DNA of 64,000 nt from Leptodactylus fallax (taxonomy: Eukaryota; Chordata; Amphibia; Anura; Leptodactylidae): positions 4,171,001 through 4,235,000 of the forward strand of contig CAMRHE010000133.1 in NCBI GenBank assembly GCA_947044405.1, given 5' to 3'. The translations under genes and the position numbers were made by a program. Under the pieces are notes generated by a model. It had not been told where the DNA came from, ran no database searches, and saw nothing but the letters and a program-made list of their open reading frames with translations. Of the stretch, positions 1 to 11,230 are shown piece by piece (position 1 is the first letter of the stretch; each line of letters begins with the position of its first letter).

Positions 1-800
1 GTGAGTCAGCTCTGAGTGAAGCCCAAGGCATCATGGTAGTTGTAGGAAAACACAGAACAGGAAGATGCCCATGTAAACAAATGCAGAAGATGCCAGGAGC
101 TCCCAGAGAACCCAGCAATCACTCAAAACAATGATAAAGGTATTTGGGTGCACTAACCTATTAATAACAGTAACAGACCTTTTTTGAATAAAAATATCAA
201 CCATTCCAAGACTTGAAACACCCATGTGTATGTGGCCATATCTCCCTTTATTGTAGCTGTAAAAGGTTTGGGGGGCATCATTTGAGCAGTTATGGCATAT
301 CCTGTGAATATTTAGTAGCCATAAATGCCCAGATGAGAATACCCATTTAAAAAGAATGTCCTTGTCACTCAGCCCTTTTCTGTTTTGAAGGGTCACAATA
401 TGGAGTGCAGGACTTGTGGAAAACTGAAATCTGTGGGGATAGCAAATGTATATTTTTTGTGCTAAGGCCACAGGGGGATTGAAGAATTCCAAAGTACTTA
501 TTGAAGTCAAAGGGCTGTCTAACTGTTTTCTAACTATTCTTCATTTTTTCAAATCCGTGGTCGTCCCATTAAATCATTATGCACTAATGTGGAAAATGGA
601 TTTTCCTAACTGGACAACCCATTTTAGTCCATTCATACACAGCAATATTATAGGATGCCTTGGTTATTCAGTCATTTCCAGGATGTACGCAAGTGGTAGA
701 GGTCAATGACCAAATCCCTGGTTATCTAAGACTAATGTAAGCATTCCTAGTATTCTAGGGCGGAGAAGTCAATATCTCTGGTGGTCTAGGTCAGTGAAGG
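1..800. other. unassigned intergenic sequence
   Basis: AT-rich sequence with no recognisable gene, terminal repeat or tandem structure. Reading frames here are short and resemble no protein family I know. Confidence 0.5.
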
Positions 801-1655
801 AGTTACATATTTACATAGTACGATTGAAAAAAGAAACATGTTCATCAAGTTCAACCAGGGGATGGTAGAGGGCATGATATTCTATACATTTCCACAACCA
901 TCAATGCTATTTTGCACTAAAAAGGCCTCTAATCCTTTTTTGAAGCTGTCAGCTGTGACTGCTATGACCCACTTCCGGGAATAGGCTATTCTACATATTC
1001 ACTGTCCTTCTAGGGCTATTCCACAGATTCACAGCTCTTACAGTAAAAAAACAAGTCCTGGGGTAGGCTATTGCACAGATTCCCAGTCCTTACAGTATAG
1101 AACCAGCTCCTGGGGTAGGCTATTGCACAGATTCTCAGTCCTTACAGTATAGAACCAGCTCCTGGGGTAGGCTATTCCACAGATTCACAGCTCTTACAGT
1201 AAAGAACCAGCTCCTGGGGTAGGCTATTCCACAAGTTCATAGTTCTTACAGTAAAGAACAAGCTCCTGGGGTAGGCTATTCCACAAGTTCACAGTCCTTA
1301 CAGTATAGAACCAGCTCCTGGGGTAGGCTATTCCACAAGTTCACAGTCCTTACATTAAAGAACCAGCTCCTGGGGTAGGCTATTCCACAGGTTCACAGTC
1401 CTTACAGTAAAGAACCAGTTCCTGGGGTAGGCTATTCCACAGATTCACAGTTCCTACAGTATAGATCCAGCTCCTGGGGTAGGCTATTCCACAAGTTCAC
1501 AGTTCTTACAGTAAAGAACCAGCTCCTGGGGTAGGCTATTCCACAGATTCACAGTCCTTACAGTATAGATCCAGCTCCTGGGGTAGGCTATTCCACTGAT
1601 TCACAGTCCTTACAGTGAAGAAGCCTTATCACCCAGTGCTGGGTTACACCAAGAC
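801..1655 (-). mobile_element. 3' end of a CR1/L2-type LINE (ORF2 C-terminus)
   Basis: Read on the minus strand, this encodes the C-terminal tail of a non-LTR retrotransposon ORF2. A segment reading FFTVRTVNLWNSLPQELV leads to a C-terminus HVSFFNRTM and a stop at 811-813, followed by a short tail. A final 'VNLWNSLP..V' stretch after the reverse transcriptase is typical of CR1, L2 and Rex-like LINEs. The catalytic domains are absent, so this is a 5'-truncated fragment. Its distinctive feature is the amplification of the FFTVRTVNLWNSL-coding stretch into a 52-bp tandem array. Because 52 is not a multiple of three, the array destroys the frame. Clade assignment within CR1/L2 is uncertain. Confidence 0.7.
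1005..1622. repeat. 52-bp minisatellite derived from LINE coding sequence
   Basis: About twelve head-to-tail copies of a 52-bp unit built around 'cctggggtaggctattcc', with spacing of 52 measured at 1057 and 1109. Copies differ by a few substitutions, such as cacaagttc versus cacagattc and cagtaaag versus cagtatag. The unit matches the coding sequence of the LINE it lies in, so the array probably arose by local expansion after the LINE inserted. Confidence 0.85.
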
Positions 1656-1807
1656 CCTGGTGCCTCAGAGGGACTGGAGGACCGTATGCTAATGGTACGT
1701 AGGGTCAGATCCTTTGAGTTATACCCCTGAGGTTAAAAGGGTTATGTAGGTAGAAATAAAGCTTACCAGTAGATTCCCTGCACTGGATAACCTTTATTTC
1801 TAACATA

Positions 1808-3247
1808 CAATACATTCAGAATGTCCTCAGACCCTTTGACTTGTTCCATATTTTGTTATGTTGCAGCCTTGTTCTAAAATAAAATAATCATTCTGCACAC
1901 AGCACTCCATGTTAACAAAATGGAAACAGAATGTTAGAAATCTTTGCTGATTTATTGAAAAGTAAAAACCAATATCTTGCAATGACATTCGTTTTCAGAC
2001 CCTTTATTCAGCACTTAGTTGCAGCAGCTTTGGCAGTATTTACAGCCTCCAGTCTACATGGGTTTGGTGCCACAAGGTTTGTACACCTAAATTTGGGGAT
2101 TTTCTGCCATTGTTCTCTGTAGATTCCCTCAGGTTGGATGGAGAACGTCAGTGGACGCCATTTTCAGGTCTCCTCTAGAGATGATCCATTAGGTTCAAGT
2201 CAGGTCTTTGGATGGATCATTCAAGGACAATCATAGATTTGTTCTTAAGCCAATCCTATGTTGTGTGTGCATATGGAAATTGTCTTGTTGGAAGATCTTC
2301 GGTCCAGTTTGAGGTCCAGGGCACTCTGGATCAGGTTTTCATTAAGAATATCTCTGTACTTTGCTCCATTCAGCTTTCCCTCAAACTAAACCCGTCTCCC
2401 TGTCCCAACCACTGAAAAACACCCCCTTAGCATGATGCTGCCCCCACCATGCTACACTGTACTGTAGGGGTGGTATTGGGCAGGTGATGAGCAGTGTCTG
2501 GTGTTCTCCAGACAACATACTTAGCATTGAGGCCAAAATGTTCAATCTTGGTTTCATCAAACCAGAGAATCTTACTGAGGAGCAAAGTTTTTCTGGCCAC
2601 TCTGTCATAAAGCCCAGATTGGTGGACTGCTGCAGTAATGGTTGACCTTCTGGAAGTTTCTCCTATCTGCACATAAGATGTTTGGAGCTCAGCAAGGTTG
2701 ACCATTGTTTTCTTGGTCACCTCTCTTCCTAAGGCCCTTCTCCCCCTCTTACATAGTGTGGTGGAACGGCCAGCTGTAGGAAGAATCATGGAGGCCGCTG
2801 TGCTATGGGAACTTTCAGTAGAGTGCATCTCCATACAATCCTGTCTCTGAGCTCTACAGGCCGTTCTTTCCTCCTCATGGCTTGGTTTTTGCTCTGATAT
2901 ATATTGTCAGCTGTGAGACCTTATATAGACAGGGCTGTGTCTTTCCAAATCTTGTCCATTAACTGAATTTACCCCAGGTGGACTCCAACAAGGTGCAGGA
3001 ACATCTCAAAGATGGTCAAGAGAAATGGGAAATCCCCAGAGCTACATTTCAAGCGTCATGGCAAAGAGTCTGAATACGTATGTCCAAAATAAAATGTTAG
3101 TTTTTCCTTTTCCATAAATTAGCAAAAATTTCTAAAATTGTTTTCACTATGTCAGAATGAGCGCAAAATGATGGGGATTTTTTTTTAAATTTATTTCGCC
3201 ACAAGGCTGCAACATAAAATATGAAAAAAGACTTTCCAAATCCATTG
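1808..3247 (-). mobile_element. Tc1-like DNA transposon, decayed
   Basis: A 1,440-bp element flanked by TA at 1806-1807 and 3248-3249. The termini begin CAAT and share an inverted block containing 'atgttgcagccttg' about 45-50 bases in from each end. The interior encodes a Tc1/mariner transposase on the minus strand, best preserved at 2427-2834. Length and TA target match complete Tc1-family elements, but the reading frame is interrupted repeatedly, so it is a fossil. It is inserted in an older TTAA MITE. Confidence 0.85.
2427..2834 (-). pseudogene. Tc1-like transposase fragment (first catalytic Asp region)
   Basis: About 135 codons are open. They include a GRRALGREVTKK segment typical of the end of the Tc1 DNA-binding region. 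They also contain ILWFDETKIEHFG, which holds the first catalytic Asp of the DDE triad, and YVVWRTPDTAHH. The second Asp and the Glu regions lie further along (toward 1950) but are broken by stops and frameshifts. Tc1 transposases cut and paste DNA at TA sites in the nucleus; this copy cannot encode a full enzyme. Confidence 0.85.
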
Positions 3248-3546
3248 TATAACCAGGTACCCCACAATGGGGTGTGCGAAGTCTGTGTCCACTGTCTTTC
3301 CTGCTGCTGCTCCGGCTGTATATGACATCACTGACTTTTCTCTATTCCAACTGCAGGTCCATAGAGTAGAGCAGAGTTGATCATGTGACCTAGAGTCAGA
3401 GCTACAGCAGGGGACACGAGGACACAGACTTCCAGCCTACTCTGCTGTGTTCTGCATCGGTAATAAACGTGGGTCCATGGGACATGATTTTTGTATAAAG
3501 TTTATTCACCAGTAAAGTTTATTTTTCCCCTGGATAACCCCTTTAA

Positions 3547-4622
3547 ATGTGATCTGCTATTGAATCATAGTGCAACATCAGCACTACATGCTACAACCTT
3601 ACAACCAGCTGCCTTTTGATGGTTTCCTTTTAATGAGTGACCTTGAAGGAGCAGCTTATTTTTCTATGATTTTACAATCTGATATAAAAATTATTTTAGT
3701 CTCACGACTCCCGAGACGTCTCGCCATTTCCTCCCAATGTTTGCAGTTACCTAATTGTAGCCTATCTTCCTGAAAGTGGAAATGTATGCGGCATGTTTTA
3801 TTGTATATCACCAGTGGGGATTAAACCAAGAGCACTTAAAACGCAGGTAGAGTATTAATTTCTGTTAATGTATAATGCGGGTTATGAAAATAGCGGAATT
3901 CGGGCACGTCAGTGGATGTGATATCCATTAGCAATACAGAAAAAAAAAAAGCAATTGCGCGTTTTACAAGCTCCATGGTTTCAATAATGATAAAGTTGCA
4001 AGAAGGCGGAATTAACCTCTGGATACTTTGTATCGGTTAATAACCGGTGAATTGGCGTCCCTTTGAAAAGAAATACTCTTGACTTTGAAGCGGTGAATAA
4101 TTGTTAGAGGCTTCTAATGGGGGATTTAGGACTATTTAATGCAAGCTGTGTAAATCAATAACATCCAAGCAACATAACTAATGTATATTTTATAACCAAT
4201 ATATGGCGGATATCAACGCCGGGGAAAGTTAAAAGCCACAAGCAGGAAAAATAAAAGAAGTAACATATAAATCAGAGTGTATGGGATTAATATCTATGAT
4301 GTGAAGGATTTATTTTTAGATTATGCGGCATTACTGTGAATTTTATGTTGTCGGAAAGTATCGAAAGCAGAGTAGAGTTGGTAAAACACATGTTGATAAG
4401 ATAATATAATGTGTTATTAATGTTTTTGAAGGGATGGGAATTCTTTTTGAAGTGGGTATTCAGTTTTTTAGAGGATCGTAGTGATCAGCACTGATTGACA
4501 AGGGAAGCTGCAGTGGCCACTACTGGTAAAATGTGGTATTACATTAAACGGGCAACCAAGGTGACCATGACCATGTAATATATGGTCGGGCTGAGTCTGC
4601 CTAAGTGGGAGTTGTTTTTTGC
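3547..4622. other. unassigned intergenic sequence
   Basis: AT-rich single-copy-looking sequence. I see no long frame with recognisable motifs, no terminal repeats and no tandem structure. Confidence 0.45.
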
Positions 4623-5462
4623 TTAAAGGGGTTGACCAGGATTATGGGCAAACTCAGCACCGTCGGGGTGGAAGGCAAACAAAAAAATACATACCAGTAC
4701 CTGGTACTTTATCCAGGCTCAGTTTCCTTTCCTTTCTGTGCCAGAACTTGCTGTGCTGGAAGTGGAGAGGCTATATGACCACCGAAACCAAGCACTGGCC
4801 TCAGCGGTCGCTGAAGAGGAAACAGTGACATCACTCATATATGTCACTGTCTCAATGGTCTCAGTGGTCATGTGAGCATTTCTGCCGCAGTAAGTTGCAG
4901 CAAAGTGCTTTTATTATAGTCTTCAGACCAGTACTGTGCACTCCATTTGCCCACTGAGGCCCAATCACAGATCTCAGTAGTCTCCCGGGTCCGTGACATC
5001 ACAGAAGAGGCTGAAAGACTACTCAGGAAACCATAGAATTTGCACCAGACGCTGCAAGGGTGCCCAGGAGAGGTGAAGGATGGTGAGTATCAGTCTTTAT
5101 TCTGTTACCGCACCTCCCTTGGGCTTCTACTTATTATACTCTGAGGACTGACAAGACTCCAGAGTATAATGATTTGTGGGTGGTGAAGTGTTGGAAAACT
5201 CATAACAAGCCCAGCTCGTTAATACCCGGTTCGCTCATTTCTATTTGCAGCTCAGTCCCATTCAATTGAATGGGGCTGAGTTTTGACACAAAGCATAGCC
5301 ACTTTACAATGTATGGTACTGTGCTTGGTTTGGTGTAAAGAGGTCACGGGGCTCCTCTAAACCTTGTAGTCCTTTCAAACTGCTGATCCTCAAGGAACCC
5401 GGGTGCTGGGCCACCAACAATGTTCAACGGATGATCTAGCTTAACCTGTAAAAACCCTTTAA
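4623..5462. mobile_element. TTAA-flanked composite MITE
   Basis: The left end reads TTAAAGGGGTTGACCAGG and the right end (reverse complement from 5462) reads TTAAAGGGTTTTTACAGG, so both are T2-type termini at TTAA. The interior (about 4920-5200) resembles the central part of the hAT-like family of this window: 'gaggcccaatcacag', 'gaggtgaaggatggtgagta', 'attatactctgagg'. This suggests one element inside another. The pairing of the two ends is an inference. Confidence 0.45.
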
Positions 5463-5708
5463 GGTTAAGGCCCCACGCAGCAAGCCGCAGCCAATAAGTG
5501 CTGCGGGAAAACCACGCAGGGAATGCATTGCGGTTTTTCCCGCTGCGCTTTTCACAGAAAGTCCGCAGAGTTTTCCTCTGCGGACTTTCTGCTTCCATTA
5601 TACCTATAGCGAAACCGCCGGCGTTTAGCCAGAATCCCATCCACTTTGTAGGTAATGTAAAACACCACGGCAAAACCCCTTCATTCTCGAAACGTGGGGC
5701 TTCAACCT
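5462..5708. mobile_element. GC-rich foldback MITE
   Basis: About 247 bp with inverted ends. The left end AGGTTAAGGCCCCACG pairs with AGGTTGAAGCCCCACG on the opposite strand at the right. Inner palindromic blocks include 'gcggactttctg' at 5580 and 'cagaaagtccgc' at 5556. No coding capacity. The superfamily is not determined. Confidence 0.6.
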
Positions 5709-5712
5709 AATA

Positions 5713-6660
5713 AACAAAAACAACAAAAATGTACCATGTCTAAATTTCTCAGATTTACACATGGTCATAAAGGTGACCCGGTATGGTGGGATCTGTAGAC
5801 AATCTGATGTCTTTGGTGGGCCATAGACTTCTCTGCGACTTAACCCCTTGAGTACTGTTTTATCTTATTATTGAAACCAGACCAAGTAGGTAATACAATA
5901 TATTTTACAAAAATGTTAGAGTTTTTCATTTGCTCACTCTATGGCCTACTCTTTAATCTTATAGTCTTCAAGATACTGTGCACATGTCACACCGTGAGAT
6001 TTTTCACGCTTCGTTCCTACGCAGTCACTTTGATCTTTGTCGGGGAATACACATATCCATAGAACAAGGGCGATAAATAATAATTCGGTAATGTGAGAGC
6101 TTATTCTGCTTTAGCTGCGGCTCATATTTATAATAATGGAAGTGCTGGAGTCTCCGCAGCCTCTCATGTCTCATGTTCACAATGACTTTCTCTAAAATTC
6201 CTGCGGCCGCTCTTTCTCCAAGCTGTTCTGTGTCTCTTCCTAATTCCCGCTGCTTGTCATAGTAATTGTACTCCTGGTCCTCTCTCTTCTCTTCTTATAA
6301 CCTATCATAAAATAGAAGGGTTTCCTCACCGCGGCCGGCTAAAAAAGTGATTACAAAGAACAGACGGGAGGAGATTAGAAACGCTGGATGTGACTGTATT
6401 ATGGTCATTTGTCTAATAGGAAACTGTATAGTTCATGTTTAATTGTGGCTTTAGATCACATTCGGTGATAAGGAGTGAACATAGAATATACTGAAGTTAC
6501 TTCTCTCCAGATTTCTTACTGTAAGGCAGTATAATGTATATTGAGTTACTGTATATGCAGCCAGTGTCAGGTAGCTGCAGGTAAAGCCCAACTATAAATG
6601 TAATTCCAGTAGGCTTTAAATTTGGTATATGCAAAGAGGGCCCTAGAGGGGACACGATGA
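5713..6660. other. unassigned intergenic sequence
   Basis: No gene, repeat boundary or tandem array recognised. Confidence 0.45.
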
Positions 6661-6662
6661 GA

Positions 6663-6860
6663 TTAAAAGGATTGTCCAGCCTTCTGATATGGATGACCTG
6701 ACCTTAGAATAGGTAATCAATATCAGATTTGTGGGGGTCCGACACCCAGCACCACCATAATTAGACAGTGAATGAAGTACAAGTAGGTGGGCTCCTTCAT
6801 TATATAGTGTCCAGACCAGGGTACGGCCACTCAGCTCTTATTCAAGTGAATAGAGTATAG
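6663..6860. mobile_element. half of a TTAA MITE
   Basis: Starts TTAAAAGGATTGTCCAG and continues with 'gataggtaatcaatatcag' and 'gggggtccgacaccc'-like sequence, also seen in the complete palindromic MITE at 16339-16753. I see no right terminus, so it is a fragment. Confidence 0.5.
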
Positions 6861-6959
6861 GCCACCATCAGTATCTTCTCTAGGATAGTGTTTTTCATTT
6901 GCATAACTTTGCATAAATCAGTACATATAGTACATAAGAAGTTTTGAGAAAAATGCTTA

Positions 6960-7330
6960 ATTTTCATTCTTCACTCTTTCACTCCTCATCATAAACTCTT
7001 AATTTTCTGCCAAATCCATGTTGGTTTCCTAAGACAGACTGTCAGCTCACAAAGGTATCAGATTACAGCTGCACAGAAGTCTATGGAGAGGGGAAGGAGG
7101 AGGAAGCCGAGGAGGATGGAGCTGCAGAAAGACACAAAGAAATGCTGTCCATAAAATTCTGTGGAGAGGGGAAGAGGAAGGGGAGCTGGGTGAGAGAGAA
7201 ACAGAGACAACGGAAGACATGTTACTGCAGCTGCTAATAGTAAGTTTCTATCTCACTCCAGAGCTATATTCACATCGATAGTGCTCAGGATGTTTATATC
7301 ATGTCCTCCATGTTGATGTAAGTGTAAGAT
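6960..7330. repeat. dispersed repeat, second copy at about 38240-38570
   Basis: The segment around 7225-7290 (ctgctaatagtaagt, tctcactccagagc, ttcacatcgatagtgctcag) aligns with 38405-38466 (ttagtagcaagtattctg, tctcaccccaagtg, ttcacattagcactactcag). Both copies also share an upstream purine-rich tract and a 'ccaaatccatgttgg'-like start. No coding motifs. Confidence 0.55.
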
Positions 7331-7338
7331 AGAGTTAA

Positions 7339-7646
7339 AGGGTTGTTTCACCCAGGGGTGCTGAAGGTCATATTTACCACTGGCCCTTCTTATAGATGGA
7401 GCCTTCCCAGTTCTGCCCGGTGCTGGGATTGGTCAGAAGTACTTAGGCTCACATGATTGCTGCAGCCAATCACAGACCTGACCAATCACATATATAGTAC
7501 AGTCACCTGAGCCTCTGCACCTCTGGCCAAGATTGAATGTGGGACCCACCATCTAAAAGGAGGACTGAGGGTGGGTATCACTTATTGTATTATTTCACAC
7601 CACCCCCGGCCACTGTTGGCTTTTTCATTTATTTCGGAAAGCCCCT
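7339..7646. mobile_element. TTAA foldback MITE (T2-type)
   Basis: TTAA at 7335-7338 and 7647-7650 flank a 308-bp element with ends AGGGTTGTTTC and, on the opposite strand, AGGGGCTTTCC. Internal arms pair imperfectly ('gattggtcag' and 'ctgaccaatc'). TTAAAGG ends at TTAA sites match the T2 type of Xenopus. Confidence 0.65.
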
Positions 7647-7650
7647 TTAA

Positions 7651-8038
7651 GGAGCAGTAGATACTGTTTTCTCCATTGGGAAAGATCATACCAGCAAGTG
7701 TCTGCCCACTAGCTTAGGGAAAAATGAGAATTATCAATACGTCCTACAAAGGGGAAACTGATGAAAAATACAAAATACATACATGTCATATAACGACCAG
7801 AAATAGTGTTATTCCTCATGTACACACTTATGGAAGCCTATTCTGAAAAGTCTACTGAAAGTTTAGGTTGGCTGTAAAACTGGTCCAAGGACCCCTGTCA
7901 TACAGCTGATGATCGCAGGAAATGCTGCAGAGGGAAATATACAGTAGTGTTCGGGGCAGATTAAGGGTGCCATGGACCTTGGGCTGTTCAGAAAGTATGC
8001 CCCTCACCCTCCATTCACCCAAAGACCCTGTAACAGAA
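7651..8038. other. unassigned sequence before satellite array
   Basis: No recognisable feature. The 31-bp satellite starts at its right edge. Confidence 0.4.
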
Positions 8039-8039
8039 T

Positions 8040-8637
8040 AATGTTCCATAGCGTCCCTTTATGCATTATAATGTCCCTATAGTGGCCCCCATATAGTATA
8101 ATGTCCTATAGTGGCCCTCATACAGTATAATGTACCATAGTGGCCCTAATATAGTATAATGTCCCAAAGTGGCCGTCATGCAGTATAATGTACCATAGTG
8201 GCCTTCATATAGTATAATGTCCCATAGTGACCTCCACACAGTATAATGTCCCATAGTGGCCCTTAAATAGTATAATGTCCTATAGTGGCACCTGTACACA
8301 GTATAATATACCATAGTGGCCCCTTCACACAGTATAATGTCCCATAGTGGCCCCTGCACATAGTATAATGTCCTATAGCAGCCCGTCCACACAGTATAAT
8401 GTCCCATAGCGGCCCGTCCACACAGTATAATGTCCCATAGTGGCCCCTGCACATAGTATAATGTCCTATAGCAGCCCGTCCACACAGTATAATGTCCCAT
8501 AGCGGCCCGTCCACACAGTATAATGTCCCATAGTGGCCCCTGCACATAGTATAATGTCCTATAGCAGCCCGTCCACACAGTATAATGTCCCATAGTGGCC
8601 CGTCCACACAGTATAATGTCCCATAGTGGCACATTCA
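8040..8637. repeat. 31-bp satellite array with 93-bp higher-order repeat
   Basis: About nineteen copies of a 31-bp unit containing 'agtataatgtcccatagtgg'; period 31 is measured at 8362, 8393 and 8424. From 8371 three variant monomers (…agcagcccgtcc, …agcggcccgtcc, …agtggcccctgc) recur as a 93-bp block at 8371, 8464 and 8557. Because 93 is divisible by three, long frames stay open on the minus strand, but they code only for repeats and are not genes. The same 31-bp family recurs at about 40818-41025. Confidence 0.9.
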
Positions 8638-9094
8638 TAGGGATGACTGAACCAGTTCTCATTACACATTTTCAAAAAATTTCAGGTTTGGGTTTGACTC
8701 ACCACCCACAACCTACTATTATACTCTTCAGACCCCAGACTATAATAAACAGAAGACCAGGGGAGGTGAGTAAACAAAACAGTGTTACTCACCTCCCCTG
8801 GGATCCAGTGTATGGGTCCCCATCTGTTCCAGGCTCTTCTGACCTCCTGAATGACATCAGGACCCAATCCCAGTCATGTCATTATGCCAGGCCTCAGCGG
8901 TCCTTGACTTCATTGAGGGGGGCCTGAAGAGGATGGTTACCCACACACTGGAGCCCGGGGTGGGGTGAGTAACACTGTTTGTTATGTTTACTCACCTTCT
9001 CTGGGCCTCTGCTCACTATCATCTGCGTTGAAGAGACCCCTTAGTTCTTGTTTGAACATGTTCGGTCCCTAACGAAAGGTTTGGTTGATAAATA
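8638..9094. mobile_element. hAT-like foldback MITE (YARNG family)
   Basis: Starts TAGGGATGACTGAACC. It carries the family core: 'attatactcttcagacccc', then 'gaggtgagtaaac', 'tcacctcccctggg' and a mirrored second half with 'tcaccttctctgggcctctg', ending near 'aaaggtttggttgat'. The inverted halves make it palindromic. No coding capacity. Ends are less well kept than in the copy at 12519-12928. It directly abuts the 31-bp satellite. Confidence 0.7.
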
Positions 9095-10046
9095 CTCACC
9101 TCCAGTAGACTCCCTTGCTCCACCACGGGAATCACCTGTGTCGTCAGATTCCGATACAGTTGATTATGGGATTGGATGACAATGGGGGCAAATGGGCAGT
9201 TACTTCCCGTTGGCCCCCTTGCAGCCTCAGGCAACCATACATTTCACACGGAAGCCATGCGTATATCTATAAATGTAATACATGGGTGGCTTGATTCCTG
9301 CCAGAACTACAACATTTGTAAAGACTGACTTTTCCGATCTTCCTACTTTTCTTTCATGTCCATATAGGGACATATAGGTCTAATAGGGCTTTTTGAAACA
9401 GGGCTTTTTTCATGAGTCAACCTCTTTTGATTTATAATACTATCCATAGCTACAAATTGACTTAACAAGAACATTCCTTACAGCAGAATGTGTACATGTC
9501 CCTAGTAATGATTATGAACATTCCTACATGACCCAGAATCACATATTTCCGAGAAATAATACAACTTCTAAATATCAAACTTCTGCTTATAAATATTCAA
9601 GAAATAAAGTTTACCAACTCCGGGAGACGATCACTGGGAGAATTAAAGCTTCGTGTAACATAGCATGATAATGAGGAGAAGTGCAAGATAAAGCGAGTGT
9701 GGAGCGTGGAGGTGCGATAAAGTCATCACTATGCTGTGATTCTTGAGGTGTCACTTTACAAGAGATTTGTTTCTGTAAAATAAAAGTAATTGCTCGGAGA
9801 TTAGAGCTCAGTAGAAGCTTCACATGATGTAAAGCAGCAGATTTACTAATAATTTGTAGGATATCTACGGTAGAATCTAAATTAAATACTAGAACTGTGT
9901 TGCAATAGTCTCACATAATCACCAGGGGGCACTGTTGTTTAGTCACCTTCTCTGGTGCCAGAGCCTCTCTCTTCTTTGTCACACGATTCATGCTCATGTC
10001 AATCTTCTGCTGGTCATGCAACAGAGTTGACATTTAGGCTATATGC
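9095..10046. other. unassigned intergenic sequence
   Basis: No gene or repeat boundary recognised. Confidence 0.4.
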
Positions 10047-10320
10047 TTAAAGGGGTTTTCGGGACTATAATATCGATCGCTTGTCATCAATATCACATCG
10101 GTGAGGATTTGACACCTGGAACCCCCACCGATCAGCTGATTGAAGGTGCTACTGCTGTAGCCTCTCCACTGCTTACCAAGCGTAGATTCTATAGTGGCTG
10201 TGCTTGGTATTGCAGCATAGTCATGTGACCAATGAATGTGTGTCACTGGTCTGAGAAGAGGAAGTGGATCCCACCCAAGCTCTTCAAGCAGCTGATCAGT
10301 GGGGGTCCAGGGTACAGATT
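10047..10320. mobile_element. TTAA MITE, right end lost
   Basis: Begins TTAAAGGGGTTTTCGGG. The inner arms 'ggaacccccaccgatcagct' and, inverted, 'gacccccactgatcagct' near 10275-10300 show a palindromic element. No TTAA terminus follows the right arm. Confidence 0.55.
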
Positions 10321-10380
10321 TAAGAAATCATTTGGGGGAATCAGAGAGAATAACAGAAATCTAGATTTGTATGGTCTTAA

Positions 10381-11008
10381 AGGGGTTTTCCCATCTCCCT
10401 TTCTCACCAGTTTGCCTGCTGTCTCTTCTTCTCACTTCCTGTATTCTTCAACAAGCTGGTGGATGGGTTATGACTGTTTGATGAACAGAACAGTATGAAG
10501 TATCTCAGTAGATATAGACATTGCCTTTACCATGAGAGATTATTTATTATGATTACTAGAAATCTGTAATAATGCTGATCACGTAATATGCAATGCACAT
10601 GTATATTACATTACACAGGTTTTGAGAGAAAAAAACTTACACATGCTCCCAGGGCTGACAACGGAGTTGCAGTAAACTGAATGTTATCTTTGTGTGTACA
10701 TAGAGAGCTATACACTCTGTACAAGCCTTTATCAGCAAACTCTAATTAACTCAACTGATTGTTCAGACCTCAGAGTAGAAGATAACAGCTTTGAAATTAA
10801 TCCAGAGAACTCAGCCCCTCTCCCCTTCAGAGAGCAGTGAGTCCCATCATCCTTCCTAGATTAGATAACAGGCCCAGTGCCTTGACAACGTTGGGGGGGG
10901 GGGATAATTTCACATGGCAGGCAAACGAAGCAGCAATGTATTAAGGAAAACTCTTGAATTTTCATAAGCTAGCAGTAGCGATAGCATCCTTGAGATGGGA
11001 ATACCTGT
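10381..11008. mobile_element. TTAA MITE, 628 bp, related copy at 50989
   Basis: TTAA at 10377-10380 and 11009-11012. The left end AGGGGTTTTCCCATCTC pairs with the right end, which reads ACAGGTATTCCCATCTC on the opposite strand. The right two-thirds (from 'gttatctttgtgtgtacata' near 10684) align with about 50430-50989, a second genomic copy. It contains an 11-G run at 10893-10903. Confidence 0.65.
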
Positions 11009-11230
11009 TTAAAGGTGTTGTTCAACCTTTTCATAATAATGAGCTATCCTCAGGATATCCTCAGGATAGGTCATGAATATCTGAACGGTGGTGATCCAAC
11101 ACCCGGAACCCCCACTCGTCATCATGGATGGAGTAGCAAGAAAACAGCTTTGTCTATTCTGTATTGGGTATGCAAAATGGGAGCTGCAGTAACCATGTAT
11201 GGCCACAACACAAAGGATGGAGCTGTCCTC
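11009..11230. mobile_element. left half of a TTAA MITE
   Basis: Uses the same TTAA as the right end of the preceding MITE: TTAAAGGTGTTGTTCAACC, followed by 'ggataggtcatgaatatctg' and 'ggaacccccac'. This is the subfamily of 16339-16753. No right end is visible, so it is a fragment placed tail-to-head with its neighbour. Confidence 0.55.

Larger units (their letters stand above)
1733..3546. mobile_element. TTAA foldback MITE (T2-like), split by a Tc1 insertion
   Basis: The left end at 1733 reads TTAAAAGGGTTAT and the right end at 3546, reverse-complemented, reads TTAAAGGGGTTATCCAGG. The next 35 bases of the two arms still align with mismatches. An internal inverted match (gaagtctgtgtcc near 3279 and its complement near 3430) shows it was a palindromic element. 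The Tc1-like element at 1808-3247 sits inside the left arm. TTAAAGGRR termini at TTAA target sites define the Xenopus T2 MITE type; assignment to that type is by these ends only. Confidence 0.6.

Noticed and set aside
31..510. 159-codon minus-strand frame near the window start
   Set aside because: No recognisable domain, and it lies in AT-rich sequence without supporting context. Cannot be distinguished from chance.
8066..8662. Long minus-strand reading frame of 198 codons
   Set aside because: It is the translation of the 31-bp satellite, and a second overlapping frame is also open. No protein family resemblance.
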